A DNA stretch of 64,000 nt from Gonatopus flavifemur (GCA_018340375.1 JAFFJZ010000001.1:41966001-42030000), one strand, 5' to 3'. Shown: positions 11,806 to 23,624, numbered from the stretch's first letter. The notes: generated from the sequence alone by a model not told the origin. Program-made: numbers and translations.

Positions 11806-12335
11806 ATGATATACCTATACAAGTGGCGAAGGAGGATTCGAGTGGTGAAGGTAAAAGCAACTTGGTGTCCATTACCGAAGAACAAGAGTCTATAGAGCCA
11901 AATCGAGGTGGTTCCACGAGACAATCGAAGGAAATGAAAGCTGCTTCAAAGATTACAAATGTTCTCGGAAAGAAGCCAAAAGAGAAGGAAAGTAAAGTCG
12001 CGAAAGCGGGTGGTAATACCACATCCGCCGATAAAGACAAAAAACTCGGATTAAACGCGGCTTCGAAGGAGAATATCAAAGGTAGTTTATCAGTATTGAA
12101 CAACGATCAAGCGGATGCAGACGTTAATATAAATGGGTGTGCAATCAAAAAGAAATTGAATCCTATAGAAAATGTAGTTACGAGTGACGCGATTCCCGGT
12201 TTGAATGACGGAGAACGAAGTACTTTCGATGCAGAAACAAAAAACGATAATCCCGGTTTAGATTCTTCTATCAATTTAAGAACACACAATGAAACAGAAC
12301 CTGTAACTTCTCCTCTACAGGTTAGTTCTGTTTAA
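11806..12335 (+). CDS. possible alternative 3' exon of hyccin
   Basis: An acceptor (TTTTACAG) at 11805 opens a long frame beginning DIPIQVAKEDSSGEG, rich in Lys, Glu, Ser and Asn and predicted disordered. It joins in phase to hyccin exon 9 if a donor at 8954|GTACGA is used, replacing the last ~32 residues of the short form. It either reads on to the stop at 12335 (about 675 residues total) or splices at 12320 (CTACAG|GTTAGT). Base composition looks coding-like compared with its flanks. I do not recognise a domain. Function is inferred only from position and splice phase. Confidence 0.55.
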
Positions 12336-13084
12336 ATACAATCAACAATTATACCTCTTGAAAAATTTTATAACTGAGGTGTAGACCAGCTGTCAACTAC
12401 TCATTGATCGTTTGATTAACATAATTCTTCTTGTAAAAAGGTCCAGCTATTTTTCACTAACTTTTCTCAACTCCGTGATACGAGTCAAATCGTTTATCCC
12501 AAATTATTCAAAAATCTGTGAATAGAGTAATTTGGAATGAATAATTTGTCACGTTCGATGGTATTCTCGTATCATTATACACGCCAAGTAAGAAGAAAAT
12601 TTGCCAAGCTGGGGTTTTTGTTTCTTTTTTTTTCTTCACGTACAAGGAATTGACTACAACGATTATCTGATTCCGTGAATCTAGGTAGGGCGCATTCTCT
12701 ATGATGAAAAGTTGAATGTCACGTGAAAACCCAAATACTATTTCAAAGCCCCTGGCTGGAATATGTCTAGTAAATCTCATTTGTTTTTTTTTCTTTTTGT
12801 ATTTCAACGGATCAACAGATTTTCGGTAGAATGAGTATACTATTCCTTCCCAATTGACTCCCTAAAGTCTCTATTGTACCAGGTATTTCAGAATCCATCG
12901 TTCGGATTTTTGTGGCGTATTCTACAATCAAAATGATGAAACTTGATTTGAAGTTTAGTTTTTTTTTCAGAGATCCGCCGTTTGCCAACTTAGCGAATGG
13001 TCCTAAGCACTAAGTATACGTGTAACACAGTGCTTTTGAGTGATCTCGATTTGAGAAAAAAAAAGGATGCGAGTTGCCGACGCT

Positions 13085-13270
13085 ATGAAGCTAAAACTAG
13101 CAGCCGATTGTTTTAACTTCTAATTAAACGCTTTTTCTGTACCTGAAATCGATTGAGCAACAAACATTCCACTCAATGTTTCAGATGCTTAAATCCTTAA
13201 TAAAAATTTTGTGTAGAATGTTATAACGATCGGCTGATAGCTTTAGGGCTGCCAGTTTCAGCTTCATCAA
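13085..13270. mobile_element. palindromic MITE, GAAGCTRAAACTRGCAGCC arms
   Basis: ATGAAGCTAAAACTAGCAGCC faces GGCTGCCAGTTTCAGCTTCAT (imperfect). A related arm pair lies at 15471-15645. Non-coding, within the candidate last hyccin intron. Confidence 0.65.
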
Positions 13271-13377
13271 ATAAAACCCTAAAATGTCAGTGTGCAAAGT
13301 GAATTCCTTGGAAATGCCAAATTGCGTTTTGCCTCAGTATCTACAGTGTTTTAGAATTCTCTGAACATACTTTACAG

Positions 13378-13677
13378 GTGTATTTTAAGCATGGAAACAA
13401 ACAACTTTTTCCTTTATCAATTTTAGATTTGAAGCTTAGGCTCCGGATCACAAAGTCAAAAAACAGTACAGCGGATACTTCAATGATCAATGAGTATATT
13501 CATGTAGCTTCCGAAGCTAAAGAAATGGTAATGAAAATTCTGAAACATACTGCACAAAGTATGAACAACGCAATTGGAATTAACCGAGAAGTGACACCAT
13601 GGAGAATAGAGAAAAGGAGTACGATCAAAGCCTGGTTTCTTCAATGGAAAGTGTCCGTGGAATTAGGATCCAGATAA
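13378..13677 (+). CDS. doubtful terminal exon of long hyccin form
   Basis: An open frame starts after an acceptor at 13377 (TACTTTACAG) in phase 0 with the donor at 12320 and stops at 13677 after VSVELGSR. However, about 60 bp near its end (13597-13665) has an inverted, diverged counterpart at 14185-14250 across a MITE. The exon may therefore be repeat-derived rather than true coding sequence. I recognise no domain. Confidence 0.3.
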   Translation: MYFKHGNKQLFPLSILDLKLRLRITKSKNSTADTSMINEYIHVASEAKEMVMKILKHTAQSMNNAIGINREVTPWRIEKRSTIKAWFLQWKVSVELGSR

Positions 13678-13762
13678 TTCATAATTTTACCACTGATGGC
13701 GCTTGCGACTGTAAAAACCGCAGTCTTATTGGTTAAACACTTAGTTTCCATGGTTACTAGTA

Positions 13763-14155
13763 CACTGTGAAAAATGAAATTAACTTTACAAACTCTGATT
13801 GTATTATTACAGAGGTAAATTTTTGTAATATTCCTACGCTACGCGTAACAGAACTACATTTTCAAAACAGTAAAATTGTGTTTTGTGGTGAAAACTTGTA
13901 CAACATTTGTACATAAGCCTTTACAAATTGTATTTATCCCACACTTAGCATAGAAATTTTACATGGCAGTTGTAAAGCTGTCACGTGCAACGTGGGTAAT
14001 AAAGTTACCTACGCTGAACATGAACAAATCACAGGCAGGGGTAAAACCACAAATCTTAATGCAAAGTTCCAACCACAGATACCTATAGTACAACTCTAAA
14101 CATAGGGAATTCACCATTTTTTGTTCACGAATGTCCTACGCTGAACGTAGGTAAT
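13763..14155. mobile_element. diverged copy of the CACTGTAAAAA MITE
   Basis: It starts TA-CACTGTGAAAAATG and carries segments shared with the element at 50160-50521, such as GGTAATAAAGTTACCTAC, TAGGGAATTCAC and TGAACGTAGGTAATT. The right terminus is decayed or lost in a GTTACGTTAAGTTACG stretch. Confidence 0.75.
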
Positions 14156-14445
14156 TACGTTACGTTAAGTTACGTTTTCGAGGACACTTCAAAAGTATTG
14201 TGATCGTGCTTCTTTCCTCTATTTTCCATGAGTGACACTTTAGAGCTTCGACAGCTTTGGCAGCTTCGAAAGAATTGAATGAGATATAATTTTCGAAACT
14301 TTTGCTATCTAGGTTCTTCGAGAACCTAGTAAAGTTTAGGAGAATGATGTGTTTGTATGCTCTTAAAGAGAATACCAGTGTACCGACTGAGTGACCATTT
14401 ACCCCCTTTATTTTGAAATCTATATTCATTCTACTAAATTTCATT

Positions 14446-15003
14446 TCACCGAGAAACGCGTGATCGAAGGATCGCTGAGAATTAAGAAAAAAAAAAAAGA
14501 ATCTTCAAGTTTGGCAATCAAATGAATACTCACTCTACTTCACACGCACATATCTCCGTATAAATTTAAACTCGATCTGATATGGGAAAATATCAAGACA
14601 CAGATTATTTATCACTAATGACTAACAAAACTACAAATATCAACAATATCTCACATAACCGGAGTATCGTAATTTTTTTACAAACAGGTTTTTCTTTGAA
14701 TATTCATTTTGTTCCGACACGAAGGTGGATATTCTTTTCGGTGGTCTACAGTATTTTTTAATATCCGCTATTCATTTTAATATTAGAAAGGGGAACAATG
14801 AGTTATATGTGTATATTTCTGATAAGGGAATAACATTCTTGTAATATCAAAGATATTTATGCGAATAACAAGTCTAAATCTTCTTCAACTGTGTTCAAAA
14901 GTTAATTGTTATGAATAAATTATTTTTAATGTAAAGAAAAGTATATAAAATTTTGAACATATATAAATATATTATATTTAAAAAAATGAAAAATCATTCA
15001 CGT
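14446..15003. other. non-coding AT-rich stretch
   Basis: No gene, RNA or clear repeat recognised. Confidence 0.4.
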
Positions 15004-15163
15004 ATATGCAGGGTGTCCCGGAATGCTCGAATGATCGATGAGTATTATTACTTGGCTTACACGTAGCTTCTCCTTGATCGATTCCGTGTCAGCTCTGAAA
15101 CTAAGCTTCGGATCAAAGACAGTGGGAGAGGGAAGTTTGTTCTGGGACATCCTGTATATTTAT
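15004..15163. mobile_element. MITE with ACAGGRTGTCCCRGAA ends
   Basis: TATGCAGGGTGTCCCGGAA at the left faces TTCTGGGACATCCTGTATA at the right. Termini of this kind are common in arthropod MITEs. Non-coding. Confidence 0.75.
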
Positions 15164-15470
15164 ACATGCGAATATCAAATTCACCGGCCAAACAATATAT
15201 AAAATTTGTGAAATTCAGTCTGTAGCACTTGAACAAGCTCCTGGTACTTCTTTGACTTTTTACAAAGGCCGACAAAGGCGCTGTGGGTACAGTTGGTCAG
15301 ATTTTTCACATCCCTTCCGTCCTTTCGCACATCTTCGCCTCCGAAACACATTTTTTTTTGTTTCTCTTCTTATCGAAAAAACGTCAGAGTGTTAACGCCA
15401 TAACTTTCAGACATAGATGTTCGAGTAATCCCTTGCCTTTTTATTGAACGATAATGTCGTAGAAGGGAAA

Positions 15471-15645
15471 ATATGAAGCTGAAATTAGCAGCCAAAAGCT
15501 GGCAGCTAATGGACGTAGCGTTTGAAAGAATCGCTTCATCGAGTATCGAAGTAGCCAAACCAATATGAAAGATATTCGAACTAAGCTCAGTCATATCGAA
15601 AGTTACAAGAATCGGCTGCCAGTTCCAGCCAGTTCCAGCTTCGTA
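15471..15645. mobile_element. palindromic MITE, GAAGCTGAAATTAGCAGCC arms
   Basis: ATGAAGCTGAAATTAGCAGC faces GGCTGCCAGTTCCAGCC and AGTTCCAGCTTCG, with internal duplication of GCAGC and CCAGTTCCAGC units. Related to 13085-13270. Confidence 0.6.
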
Positions 15646-17640
15646 GAGAAAATGGCGATTACAGTAGACAGCAGAAGACATTCTATGAGAATTCATAAAT
15701 ATCGAAAGCAATCAAAAGAATACTTACAAAGTATTTAGCTCGCCAACGTCTGAAGAATTCTTTCTTCACAAAATCACAAATGAATTCTGGAAAAAGAACT
15801 CTTGAAGAATACAAAATGTTCTTAAGGGGAGGAGATTCTCATCTAACGACCCCAAAATAAGATGATTTTCTCGAATTTTGTTTTTATGGAAGGAAGTAGA
15901 TAAAGAACTCGGAGGTTTTCACACCTGTTAATTGAGTCTTCAAGTACATGAAATAATTTTTCTCAGTGGAAAATAATGCCATGGGAATTGTTGATACGCG
16001 TTAAAATATAACCACCTAAAAAAACAGTGATCAATCGAGCGCCACTATAGCACTTACAAAGATTATCAGAATTCAAAAATTCAAAAATCTGTATAAAATA
16101 TATTATATTTGTTGGAGCTTGTACCAATAAAACCAATGAAAAGTCCAAAATTTAAAAAATGACAGATACGCAAACTTTTGTTATCGCTTTTTTACCTATT
16201 TCTCGCTCTTCAAAGTGCTATAAAAAGAAAAAAGAAAGCAAATGTCATCTCTATTTAGGTTCATCCTTCAATAAAATCAATCAGCTTCAAAATAAAAAAA
16301 AAAGAGCGATGCGTTCGGTAGTTTTTGAGATATCGTGGAGCCAAACTTGAGAAAATTTTTTTCATGTACTTTAAGACCCATTTAATCAGTTTCAAATAGT
16401 TTGAGCTCTTAATTTACTTCCTTCTTAAGAACAAAAATTTGAGAAAATCACCTTATTTCGAAATTCGCTTGATGAGAACTCTTTGTATTCTAAGAGAGTT
16501 CTTGAAAAGTTGTTTTTTTCAGAATTCATTTGGGATTTTCGAAATCATTACAGAATTCTTGAAGAGTTTTCTAATATTACGAAAAGAGCTTCAAAAATAC
16601 GATCGAGATTATTATCCTAAAACAGCAAAACAGTTCAAGATAACTCATAATGAATTTTGAAAAAACGATCATACGAATGGAATTTCCTCCAAAATTTAGG
16701 GCACTGTTGGGAAATTAAAAAAGAGAATAGAGAGTTTGAATAAGGATTTCGAGAGTTATTTCGATGTTTTCTCATTTACGTGGTTTTCAAAACTGCAATT
16801 TGTACTATGTGGGAGCCTTATATCGTTGTATAATGTTTTTGAGATTTTATTTTGAATCTAGGAAAAAATGATATCAGGTTAGGAGGGTTGATACAAACCC
16901 GATCTGTCACTCAATAAATCATTGAACTTAAACAAGATAAAATAATATATTGTATCATGACACTCAGTACCCCAATGGTGCATTATTTTAAGTAACTAAA
17001 ATCATTAATAATTGTAAAAGTAAAGGTGTGTATGAGTCACTGAATATATATTTGAAAAAAAAAGAGAGACAAAGGAAGAAAAGTCAACACGTGAGAAAAT
17101 TCTTTGGTTGTAAAACCACTTCTACTCAATAAATTAATTGACTTAAAAACATAGTGGGATCAGAATTGGATATCAATCCATTATTCCCCAAGTTTATATT
17201 AATCTAAAATACCTTAATGAGATTTGAAATGACCGCTCAAAATGACCAATTGTGACTACAGTGTCGGATAAGAATTCTTTTGAAGAAAGAAGTTTGACGG
17301 AGTGTCAGGGAGCTACATTTTACTGAAAAATAAAGTCAACTCGACATGGAATATATCAGTTACATACGTTCGATTTATATAATTTATTCTTATTATCGTT
17401 GAAAGACTCTTGGATAATTCATAAAACAAAAAATAAATTATGACTAAAATAAAGGAAAAAAATTATTGTCTAACGTTCACTTCAAAATAAGACTGGACGA
17501 TTTACAATGAATAATTTTCACATATTCCCTGTATGACGTTGTTGTTGAAGTTTGAAACGTGCATCGAAATGAATTTGTAATCGAATAAAATAATAACGCA
17601 TAAATCGTATTTACTTCTCTTACACCATGTTCAACCACTT
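15646..17640. other. intergenic, repeat fragments only
   Basis: Fragments at about 15755-15830 and 16440-16580 resemble arms of the palindrome at 23625-23910 (AGAATTCATTTGGGAT, GAACTCTTTGTATTCTAAG). No gene recognised. Confidence 0.45.
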
Positions 17641-17646
17641 CATCTA

Positions 17647-17795
17647 TCATTCGTTCGTTCTACGTGTCCTGAGTTGTTCCAACTTGTACCAACCGATCAA
17701 TTCGTTTATATATATAACTGGAAATAGCGAATTCGAAATCCTTGGAGCAAATTGAGGTAACTTGGAACACCGCTAAACGAACTCTGCTATTAGCT
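17647..17795. mobile_element. palindromic MITE, GGTGTTCCAAGTT family
   Basis: TTCGTTCGTTCTACGTGTCC and TTGTTCCAACTTGTACCAA at the left face TTGGAACACCGCTAAACGAA at the right. The same family is at 23391-23525. The next palindrome starts directly to its right. Confidence 0.55.
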
Positions 17796-18064
17796 GTGTT
17801 TCAACCTGGTCCAAATATTTTTTATTCGCTCTTCTCCCTGATAACACACGAAGAATTCTTCAAGAGCTCTTTTCGAACTAATGAATTCATGAAGAGTTTT
17901 TTGAGAGTGCTGAAAGTATTGTTTTAGCCCTCGTTAATGTTCCAAACATTGAACTCCTTCAGAGCTCTTTATGAATTCATTAGTCCGAAAAAAGTTCTTG
18001 AAGAATTCTTCGTGTGTTATCAGGGAGAAGAGCGAATAAAAAATATTTGGACCAGGTTGAAAAG
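17796..18064. mobile_element. two nested palindromes (foldback element)
   Basis: The outer arms TTCAACCTGGTCCAAATATT / AATATTTGGACCAGGTTGAA continue through ATTCGCTCTTCTCCCTG and its complement. The inner core 17841-18027 has TGATAACACACGAAGAATTC facing GAATTCTTCGTGTGTTATCA and matches 2935-3214. It is either one long foldback or one element inside another. Confidence 0.75.
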
Positions 18065-19045
18065 AATTCAGTATTAAATCCTAGATTGTTTTTAGTTTAA
18101 ATTCCTTTGGCTAAACGATTCAAACTTCATTTTCAAACTTGTATCAAACTCTTTCATAATTTCACAATTTTGACGAAGGATGCCCAAAGTGAAATGTTTT
18201 TGAAATTCAGAATTAGGGTCAATGAATTGGCTCATAATTATGTAAATTTATGCATGTAATACTAAGCTAGCTCATGACAAATATTGTCATAGCAAAAGCA
18301 TTCATTTTTCATAAGAAATCTTCCATTCCAGTTGTATATAAAAATAAAAAATATAAAATATTCTGTATATATATATATATATGTATACACGACATACACA
18401 AATGGTCTATGAACACACGAAAGAATTCAACAGTAATAAATTTATAGCCAAAAAAAAAACCGAGGTTTTCTAATCTTCATCTCTTCCAATCTCATTGGAA
18501 ATTCTGTACGTGTCCCATGTACATGAAAACTTTGTACGTCGTAAGAGGATTGAATAAATTGTTTTCCTGTATTTTTTCTCAAGAATTTTGAAACAAGAAG
18601 AGGGATCAAGTTGAAGAACCTCATTACATTGTTTTTTCATCATTGACAAAGCTTCATTCAGTCGACTACTGCGACGCTGAACAAAGAGTAAAGGAAAATA
18701 CGTGGAATAACTGAGGGTTAATTCTAAATGAATTCCTCCGGTGAATTTAGGAAAACAGGAATTTTTTTCAATGTTGCTCTGAAGTTTGAATTGTTTATCG
18801 AAACGAATTGATAATTGAATAACGAAATGATCTGGTCCGACTTCAGTTTAAGACTCAGAATCTTGCAGCACATTCTTCAAACGATAATTCATCAAATCTT
18901 GTGAGTTGAAACTTTCGTTTCGGCTTTATAAACGCTTCAAATTTCTACAACATTTTTTTCATGTGGAATTAAGGGGATATCAGCGTACCGATTGAGTGAA
19001 CATATTCTCAATAGAAGTCTAAAATTTTGAAAAAATAATCTTCAA
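18065..19045. other. intergenic, nothing recognised
   Basis: AT-rich DNA with a short TA run near 18365. No gene seen. Confidence 0.4.
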
Positions 19046-19047
19046 TA

Positions 19048-19150
19048 CAGTAAACTCTCGCTATAAGGACCATCTTTGTCCTTGTTTTCTTCGATGTTCA
19101 ATCTTACGTGGGAAAAATACGCGGATGGTGCTTATAGCGAGAATCTACTG
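19048..19150. mobile_element. pogo/Tigger-like MITE, TA-flanked
   Basis: CAGTAAACTCTCGCTATAAG at the left faces CTTATAGCGAGAATCTACTG at the right, with TA on both sides (19046-19047, 19151-19152). Such ends with a TA duplication are characteristic of pogo-type Tc1/mariner relatives. Confidence 0.85.
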
Positions 19151-19226
19151 TACCCATCAAACTTTGTACCAAACTGAAATGATCGCGCGCATGTAATCAA
19201 CTTCATTCATTGGACAAAGATGCATA

Positions 19227-19507
19227 CCCGTATGGAAATATGTTGCTGAGAAATTTATCTGCAAAAATCTGACAAACTGACAATCTCTGACATTCTGTAC
19301 AGACTTTTGTCAGAGCTTTTCAGATTTAAAAAATTTTTCCCAGACAAACAGGAAAGAAATGGCGCTCTTCAAACAATTCTGATCAATTGTCAGAATGTCC
19401 GAAATTTAATAGATTTCTCATCAAAATTCTCAAAGTTTATCAGAATTTTTCAAATATTATTCATGGTTTTGTAGACATTTTTTAGCGAAATATTTCCATA
19501 CGGGTAC
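19227..19507. mobile_element. palindromic MITE, TACCCGTATGGAAATAT ends
   Basis: TACCCGTATGGAAATATGTT faces GCGAAATATTTCCATACGGG. The interior carries repeated TCTGACA / TGTCAGA motifs in both orientations. Confidence 0.7.
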
Positions 19508-19882
19508 CCCCAGCATTCTCGTCCCTTCTTGTCTTTTTGCCCTCTACAGTACGTCAGTGATCTTTAAAAGGATCCTTGTTTATATGAAGAATATATAATT
19601 TTGATAGACTTCAATGAAAATTCAATACTTTTTATATAAAAAATAATCCCCATTACTAAAGTACGGTACAGAGTTCAATGACTGTACCGCAATAGATAAA
19701 GTATTGAAAATTATTTCTTGAAAATTTCCACCGTTTTCTCAATCGGTATGCTAGCAGTTCTTCAAGAAAAAAATATTACTTCCAACATCGTTTTTGACAT
19801 TAGCTTTTTATGATTGTTGAGTAAACGATACAAGAGATACTTTATACATACTTCATTCTACACATTTTTACTTTCGAGTTAA

Positions 19883-21330
19883 TTACCTTAGGTGAGTTAA
19901 ATATCGTTGACGACTCCAATAGCCGAAAAATTGATGGTAACACAACTCGTATAAATGTAGTGGCTCAACCCAATGATCCTTGGGGATGGTATAGTATATT
20001 GGCTCTCCAAAGAAGCTTCCGACTTCCCATCCTTTGTAGTTTTTCATCAATTCTTTCTCCTCTGCCAGATTTTGCTTCATTTGTTTCAGCATTCTGAGCA
20101 AAATAATCCAAGTTACTAATATTCATATTTACTTATTTTTAAAAACACTGTATGGTATTTAATTGGAGTTCAGTTCTGTAAATAATTAGTTTATTTTTCC
20201 CAGTGAACGCAAATAAAAAGAGCTGCTTTTTAGAGCTCTTAGAGCTGACCAATGTCCAACCGAAAGATATCTTTATACTTGATGGATGAAAGCAAACTTA
20301 AAGATGTCTTTTGATTGGACATTGGGTCGGCTCTAAGAGCTCTGAAAAGCAGCTTTTCTCATTTGTGTTTACCGGGAAGTGCAGAACAAAATTCATTCTA
20401 TTGATTTTTGTACAAAACTGTACAATAACATTCAAAGACGATCAAGACGATAATAATACAAGAATATTGCAGAAAATTTGAAATTAAGCGCAACAAACAC
20501 AATCACCTATTTTCCATCTAGAACTTTGGGGAAGAGACGGAAAATATACTCCGATGAAAATTCGAATGTGTAAATTCACCATAAATTATTTCAAAAATAC
20601 CACAGACAAACGTTGGTAATTTGCTTAATGAGTCACCTCCTTTTGACTTAGTCAATTTGAATATTCATTCTTTTTCTGTGATCTTTTATATAACTGTATT
20701 GAATTTGTAATATATTTTTGCTTTATGCATTTTGTTTATATGAGATTATTACTTTTAGTTTTTATTGTACGAATTTTATGCTATACTTGACCTGCATGCA
20801 CATTTTATTTTAGATGTGTAGGGTTCTTTACTCGTTTACTTATAAATACAGAAATTTTTTTGTCACCCTTCCGTTACATCAAGAGCAACTTCCCTTTTTT
20901 CTTTCAACATTCTGCCTGTGTTCCATCGAAGGCTTAATTGGAAGATCTGTTTTTCTGCTAAGGAGGAAATATCTTATAATAGCATGAAATGACAAAATGA
21001 TCTCACTCTCTATCTTTCTGCGCTAGCAACATTGGCAACATTGCAAAAGTTATACTGGTCTCCGCATATTGTCTTCGTCTGTTTCTTGTAAATTCAAATA
21101 CATATAATCCCACTCCAACCACATGCATGGCTAGTACTATTCCGAGCAAGGTTTTCGCTGAAAAAATCAATCAGGTACCTCATTACGCATATACAGTTGG
21201 AAAGTATTTATTCATATGTAAATGGTCTCTCGTTACCTCGGATAGATTCGCGCAATTTTATTCGGTCGATTCGTATAGGACTGTACCCTCCTAACGGGGG
21301 CATGTCCTGAACCCTAGCTATCGATGACAT
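19883..21330 (-). CDS. NDUFA13: NADH dehydrogenase 1 alpha subcomplex subunit 13 (GRIM-19)
   Basis: This is an accessory subunit of mitochondrial complex I in the inner membrane. Three exons on the minus strand join in phase: 21330-21237, 21157-21007 and 20093-19883, giving about 151 residues, the usual family length. The N-terminus has the conserved QDMPPLGGYSPI motif. One transmembrane helix (about residues 35-53, LLGIVLAMHVVGVGLY) follows. Then come the charged MLPMLLAQKDREMLKQMK segment and the conserved GWEVGSFFGEPIYYTIPKD block near the C-terminus. The start is the ATG 24 bp upstream of the conserved DMPP motif codons. The neighbour at 26567 is another complex I subunit, but on the other strand; I see no sign of shared control. 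Confidence 0.95.
20215..20368. mobile_element. palindromic MITE, AGAGCTGCTTTTYAGAGCTC arms
   Basis: AGAGCTGCTTTTTAGAGCTC and TTAGAGCTGACCAATGTCCAA face their complements at 20310-20363. It lies in the second intron of NDUFA13. Confidence 0.75.
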
Positions 21331-21534
21331 ATCTATTTGTTTATTTTACAACATTGATATTGATATTGTATTACTGTAACGCTTATGAAAATTGTTATTA
21401 CAGAATTAACACGAATATATTTTAGAGGCTTAGGCACATTACATAATGTCTTGAACGCAACGACAGGAAAAGGTTCTGGCTCAGACTGTAGTGTTCTGAT
21501 TTCTGATCAGTGATGCCAGGCCAGCATTCGGCCG

Positions 21535-21660
21535 CAGAGTTGCCAGAAAAAGCACAACTCTGATGATTGCCTGCTTCTTGTATAGCCGACCAATTGTATT
21601 CTTGATACTATGAGAATTCACCAATGATCAAAGTTTGGGCTACTTTTTCTGGCAACTCTG
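21535..21660. mobile_element. hAT-like MITE, CAGAGTTGCCAGAAAAAG ends
   Basis: CAGAGTTGCCAGAAAAAG / CTTTTTCTGGCAACTCTG are flanked by an exact 8-bp duplication, TTCGGCCG (21527-21534, 21661-21668). Confidence 0.9.
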
Positions 21661-21689
21661 TTCGGCCGGCCGACGAGTTTTACCCCCTC

Positions 21690-21780
21690 CATTACGCTGT
21701 ATACAATCTAATTTCTTTTGTCGGAGATTTGATTGTGTATGTGAGATTTCTATACAGATAGGTGTAATGGAGAGGGTAAA
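21690..21780. repeat. fragment shared with 42275-42340
   Basis: ACAATCTAATTTCTTTTGTC and GTGAGATTTCTATACAG recur in the pogo-like element at 41746-42439. It is probably a relic of the same transposon family. Confidence 0.6.
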
Positions 21781-21830
21781 TCGAGTCGGTCAACCAATGC
21801 TAGGATCACTGGTTCTGATATTTGTCCAGC

Positions 21831-22054
21831 GGTAAACACCCGTTGGACCGAAAGCCCGTTAGGCCGAAAGACCGTTGGACCGAAATTTATTTTACCGAAT
21901 GACAATAATCCGAAAAAGTTTTGGTGACATTCTATCTTATTCGCACACGACTAGTAACGTATAGTAATATTTCGGATTATTGTCATTCGGTAAAATAAAT
22001 TTCGGTCCAACGGTCTTTCGGCCTAACGGGCTTTCGGTTCAACGGGTGTTTACC
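21831..22054. mobile_element. palindromic element with GGACCGAAAG subrepeats, 8-bp duplication
   Basis: The ends GGTAAACACCCGTTGGACCG / CAACGGGTGTTTACC are flanked by an exact TGTCCAGC duplication (21823-21830, 22055-22062). Each arm contains a degenerate series of a (G)TTGGACCGAAAGNCCG-like unit, then ATTATTTTACCGAATGACAA. Non-coding. Confidence 0.9.
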
Positions 22055-23155
22055 TGTCCAGCTGGGAGATCGTGGCTTTGTCACTTGACTACATTTCGCC
22101 CTGGACATATGCATTGAACTCAGTGTTGCTAATTCTAGAGGTTTCCCTCTAGAACTGAAGGTTTTCTCAAATCTGTGGGGATTTTTTGAGGTTTTCATAC
22201 TGGACGAAAAATTCTGGAGGTTTCTGAAGGTTTTTGGGTTTTTGAATTATTCATCCATTTTAAGTTTTTTACAGAAACCTCACGCTAATGCTCTGTTGCC
22301 AACTAGAGGTTTTTATTTCTTTCTGATGGGACATTTTAATCAATCCAAAAACGTTATTGATCAATTCTGTGAGATGTAGAGGTTTACTGGTAACAGCCTA
22401 GTAGAAATTTTCTCTAGCAAATGATGAGGCACTGATCAGTTTTCCATTTTAGGAACTGATCTGCAAACTTACAAGTTTCCGACAAGGGATGTAACGCTCT
22501 GACTAATGAAGAACTGATTGGAAAAACTGAGCAGATATGAGCGAGTAACTGATGAGGCACTCATCGGTAGTTGATGAGGTATTTGTGAGTAACTAACGAA
22601 GGGTTGATTACCCACAAAAATGCAGGTTATATCGATGAAGATGTGGAATTATAATAAATTGATAAATTGTTCAACATGTTTCCAAGGGGTAAAAAGTAAA
22701 TTTTTAGCGAACACCCGTGGGCAAAAATTTCCTAGACTTCTTCTTAGATAAAATCTAGGAGTTTTTGTCAAGGACAAAAAATATATAAAACCATATGTCT
22801 AGTAATTTCGAAGGTAGCTTTGTGATGTGCATATACTTTTTATAATTATTGAGGTTAGATTCCATTGATTTGATACAGCAAAACCAGGATAAACCATTCG
22901 AACCAATTCAATTCAATTTCTTTGGAATGCCTTGAATTTTGGTTAAGACATATATCTAAAATAACTTAAGTTAACTGTTATGTGTACTTTTTCAATTGAA
23001 ATATATCACTTCAATGACGATCAATATGTCCTTGAAACCGAATATTTTTTATAAACATTTGCGCTATTGATGTTCCTTGTGAATAAAGGCAATAAATTGT
23101 CAGAATTTAATCAGTTTTATATGGATTTTAATAATCATATTTGTCAAATCAGTTC

Positions 23156-23302
23156 CAGTGATGCCAGTATTCCCTAGAAAAATCTTCCGATTTTTTGGCA
23201 TTGGTCATTTCTTTCCAAATTGAAAATATGATTGGCCGGTTGTACAAGAAATAACCAATCATCAGATACTGAAGATTTTTCTAGGGAATACTGGCAACGC
23301 TG
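23156..23302. mobile_element. hAT-like MITE, CAGTGATGCC family, copy 2
   Basis: Same family as 2293-2439. It has an exact 8-bp duplication, ATCAGTTC (23148-23155 and 23303-23310), and is inserted inside the 22121-24729 carcass. Confidence 0.9.
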
Positions 23303-23390
23303 ATCAGTTCCCAATGAGTTAGTGATCAGTTTTTCCTGATTAGTTTTTCCTCATCAGTGCCTCATCAGTAATAGGGAGAACTGATAATAG

Positions 23391-23525
23391 CTTCGTTCGT
23401 TCTAAGGTGTTCCAAGTTGCCCAAACTTGCACCAAACCAATCAATTCATGTTTATAACTAGAAGAGCCAATCACAAATATCTGGAGCACGTTGGAGCAAT
23501 TTAGAACACCCTTGAACGAACGAAG
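23391..23525. mobile_element. palindromic MITE, GGTGTTCCAAGTT family
   Basis: TTCGTTCGTTCTAAGGTGTTCC at the left faces GAACACCCTTGAACGAACGAA at the right (imperfect). Related to 17647-17795. Confidence 0.65.
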
Positions 23526-23624
23526 CTTATATTTCTACTAGGGAGTGCTCTGATACATACTCCTGACAAGGTTTTGAGGCTACACTGGGGAAACAAAATG
23601 CTCATCCAACATCCAACTTGGAAA

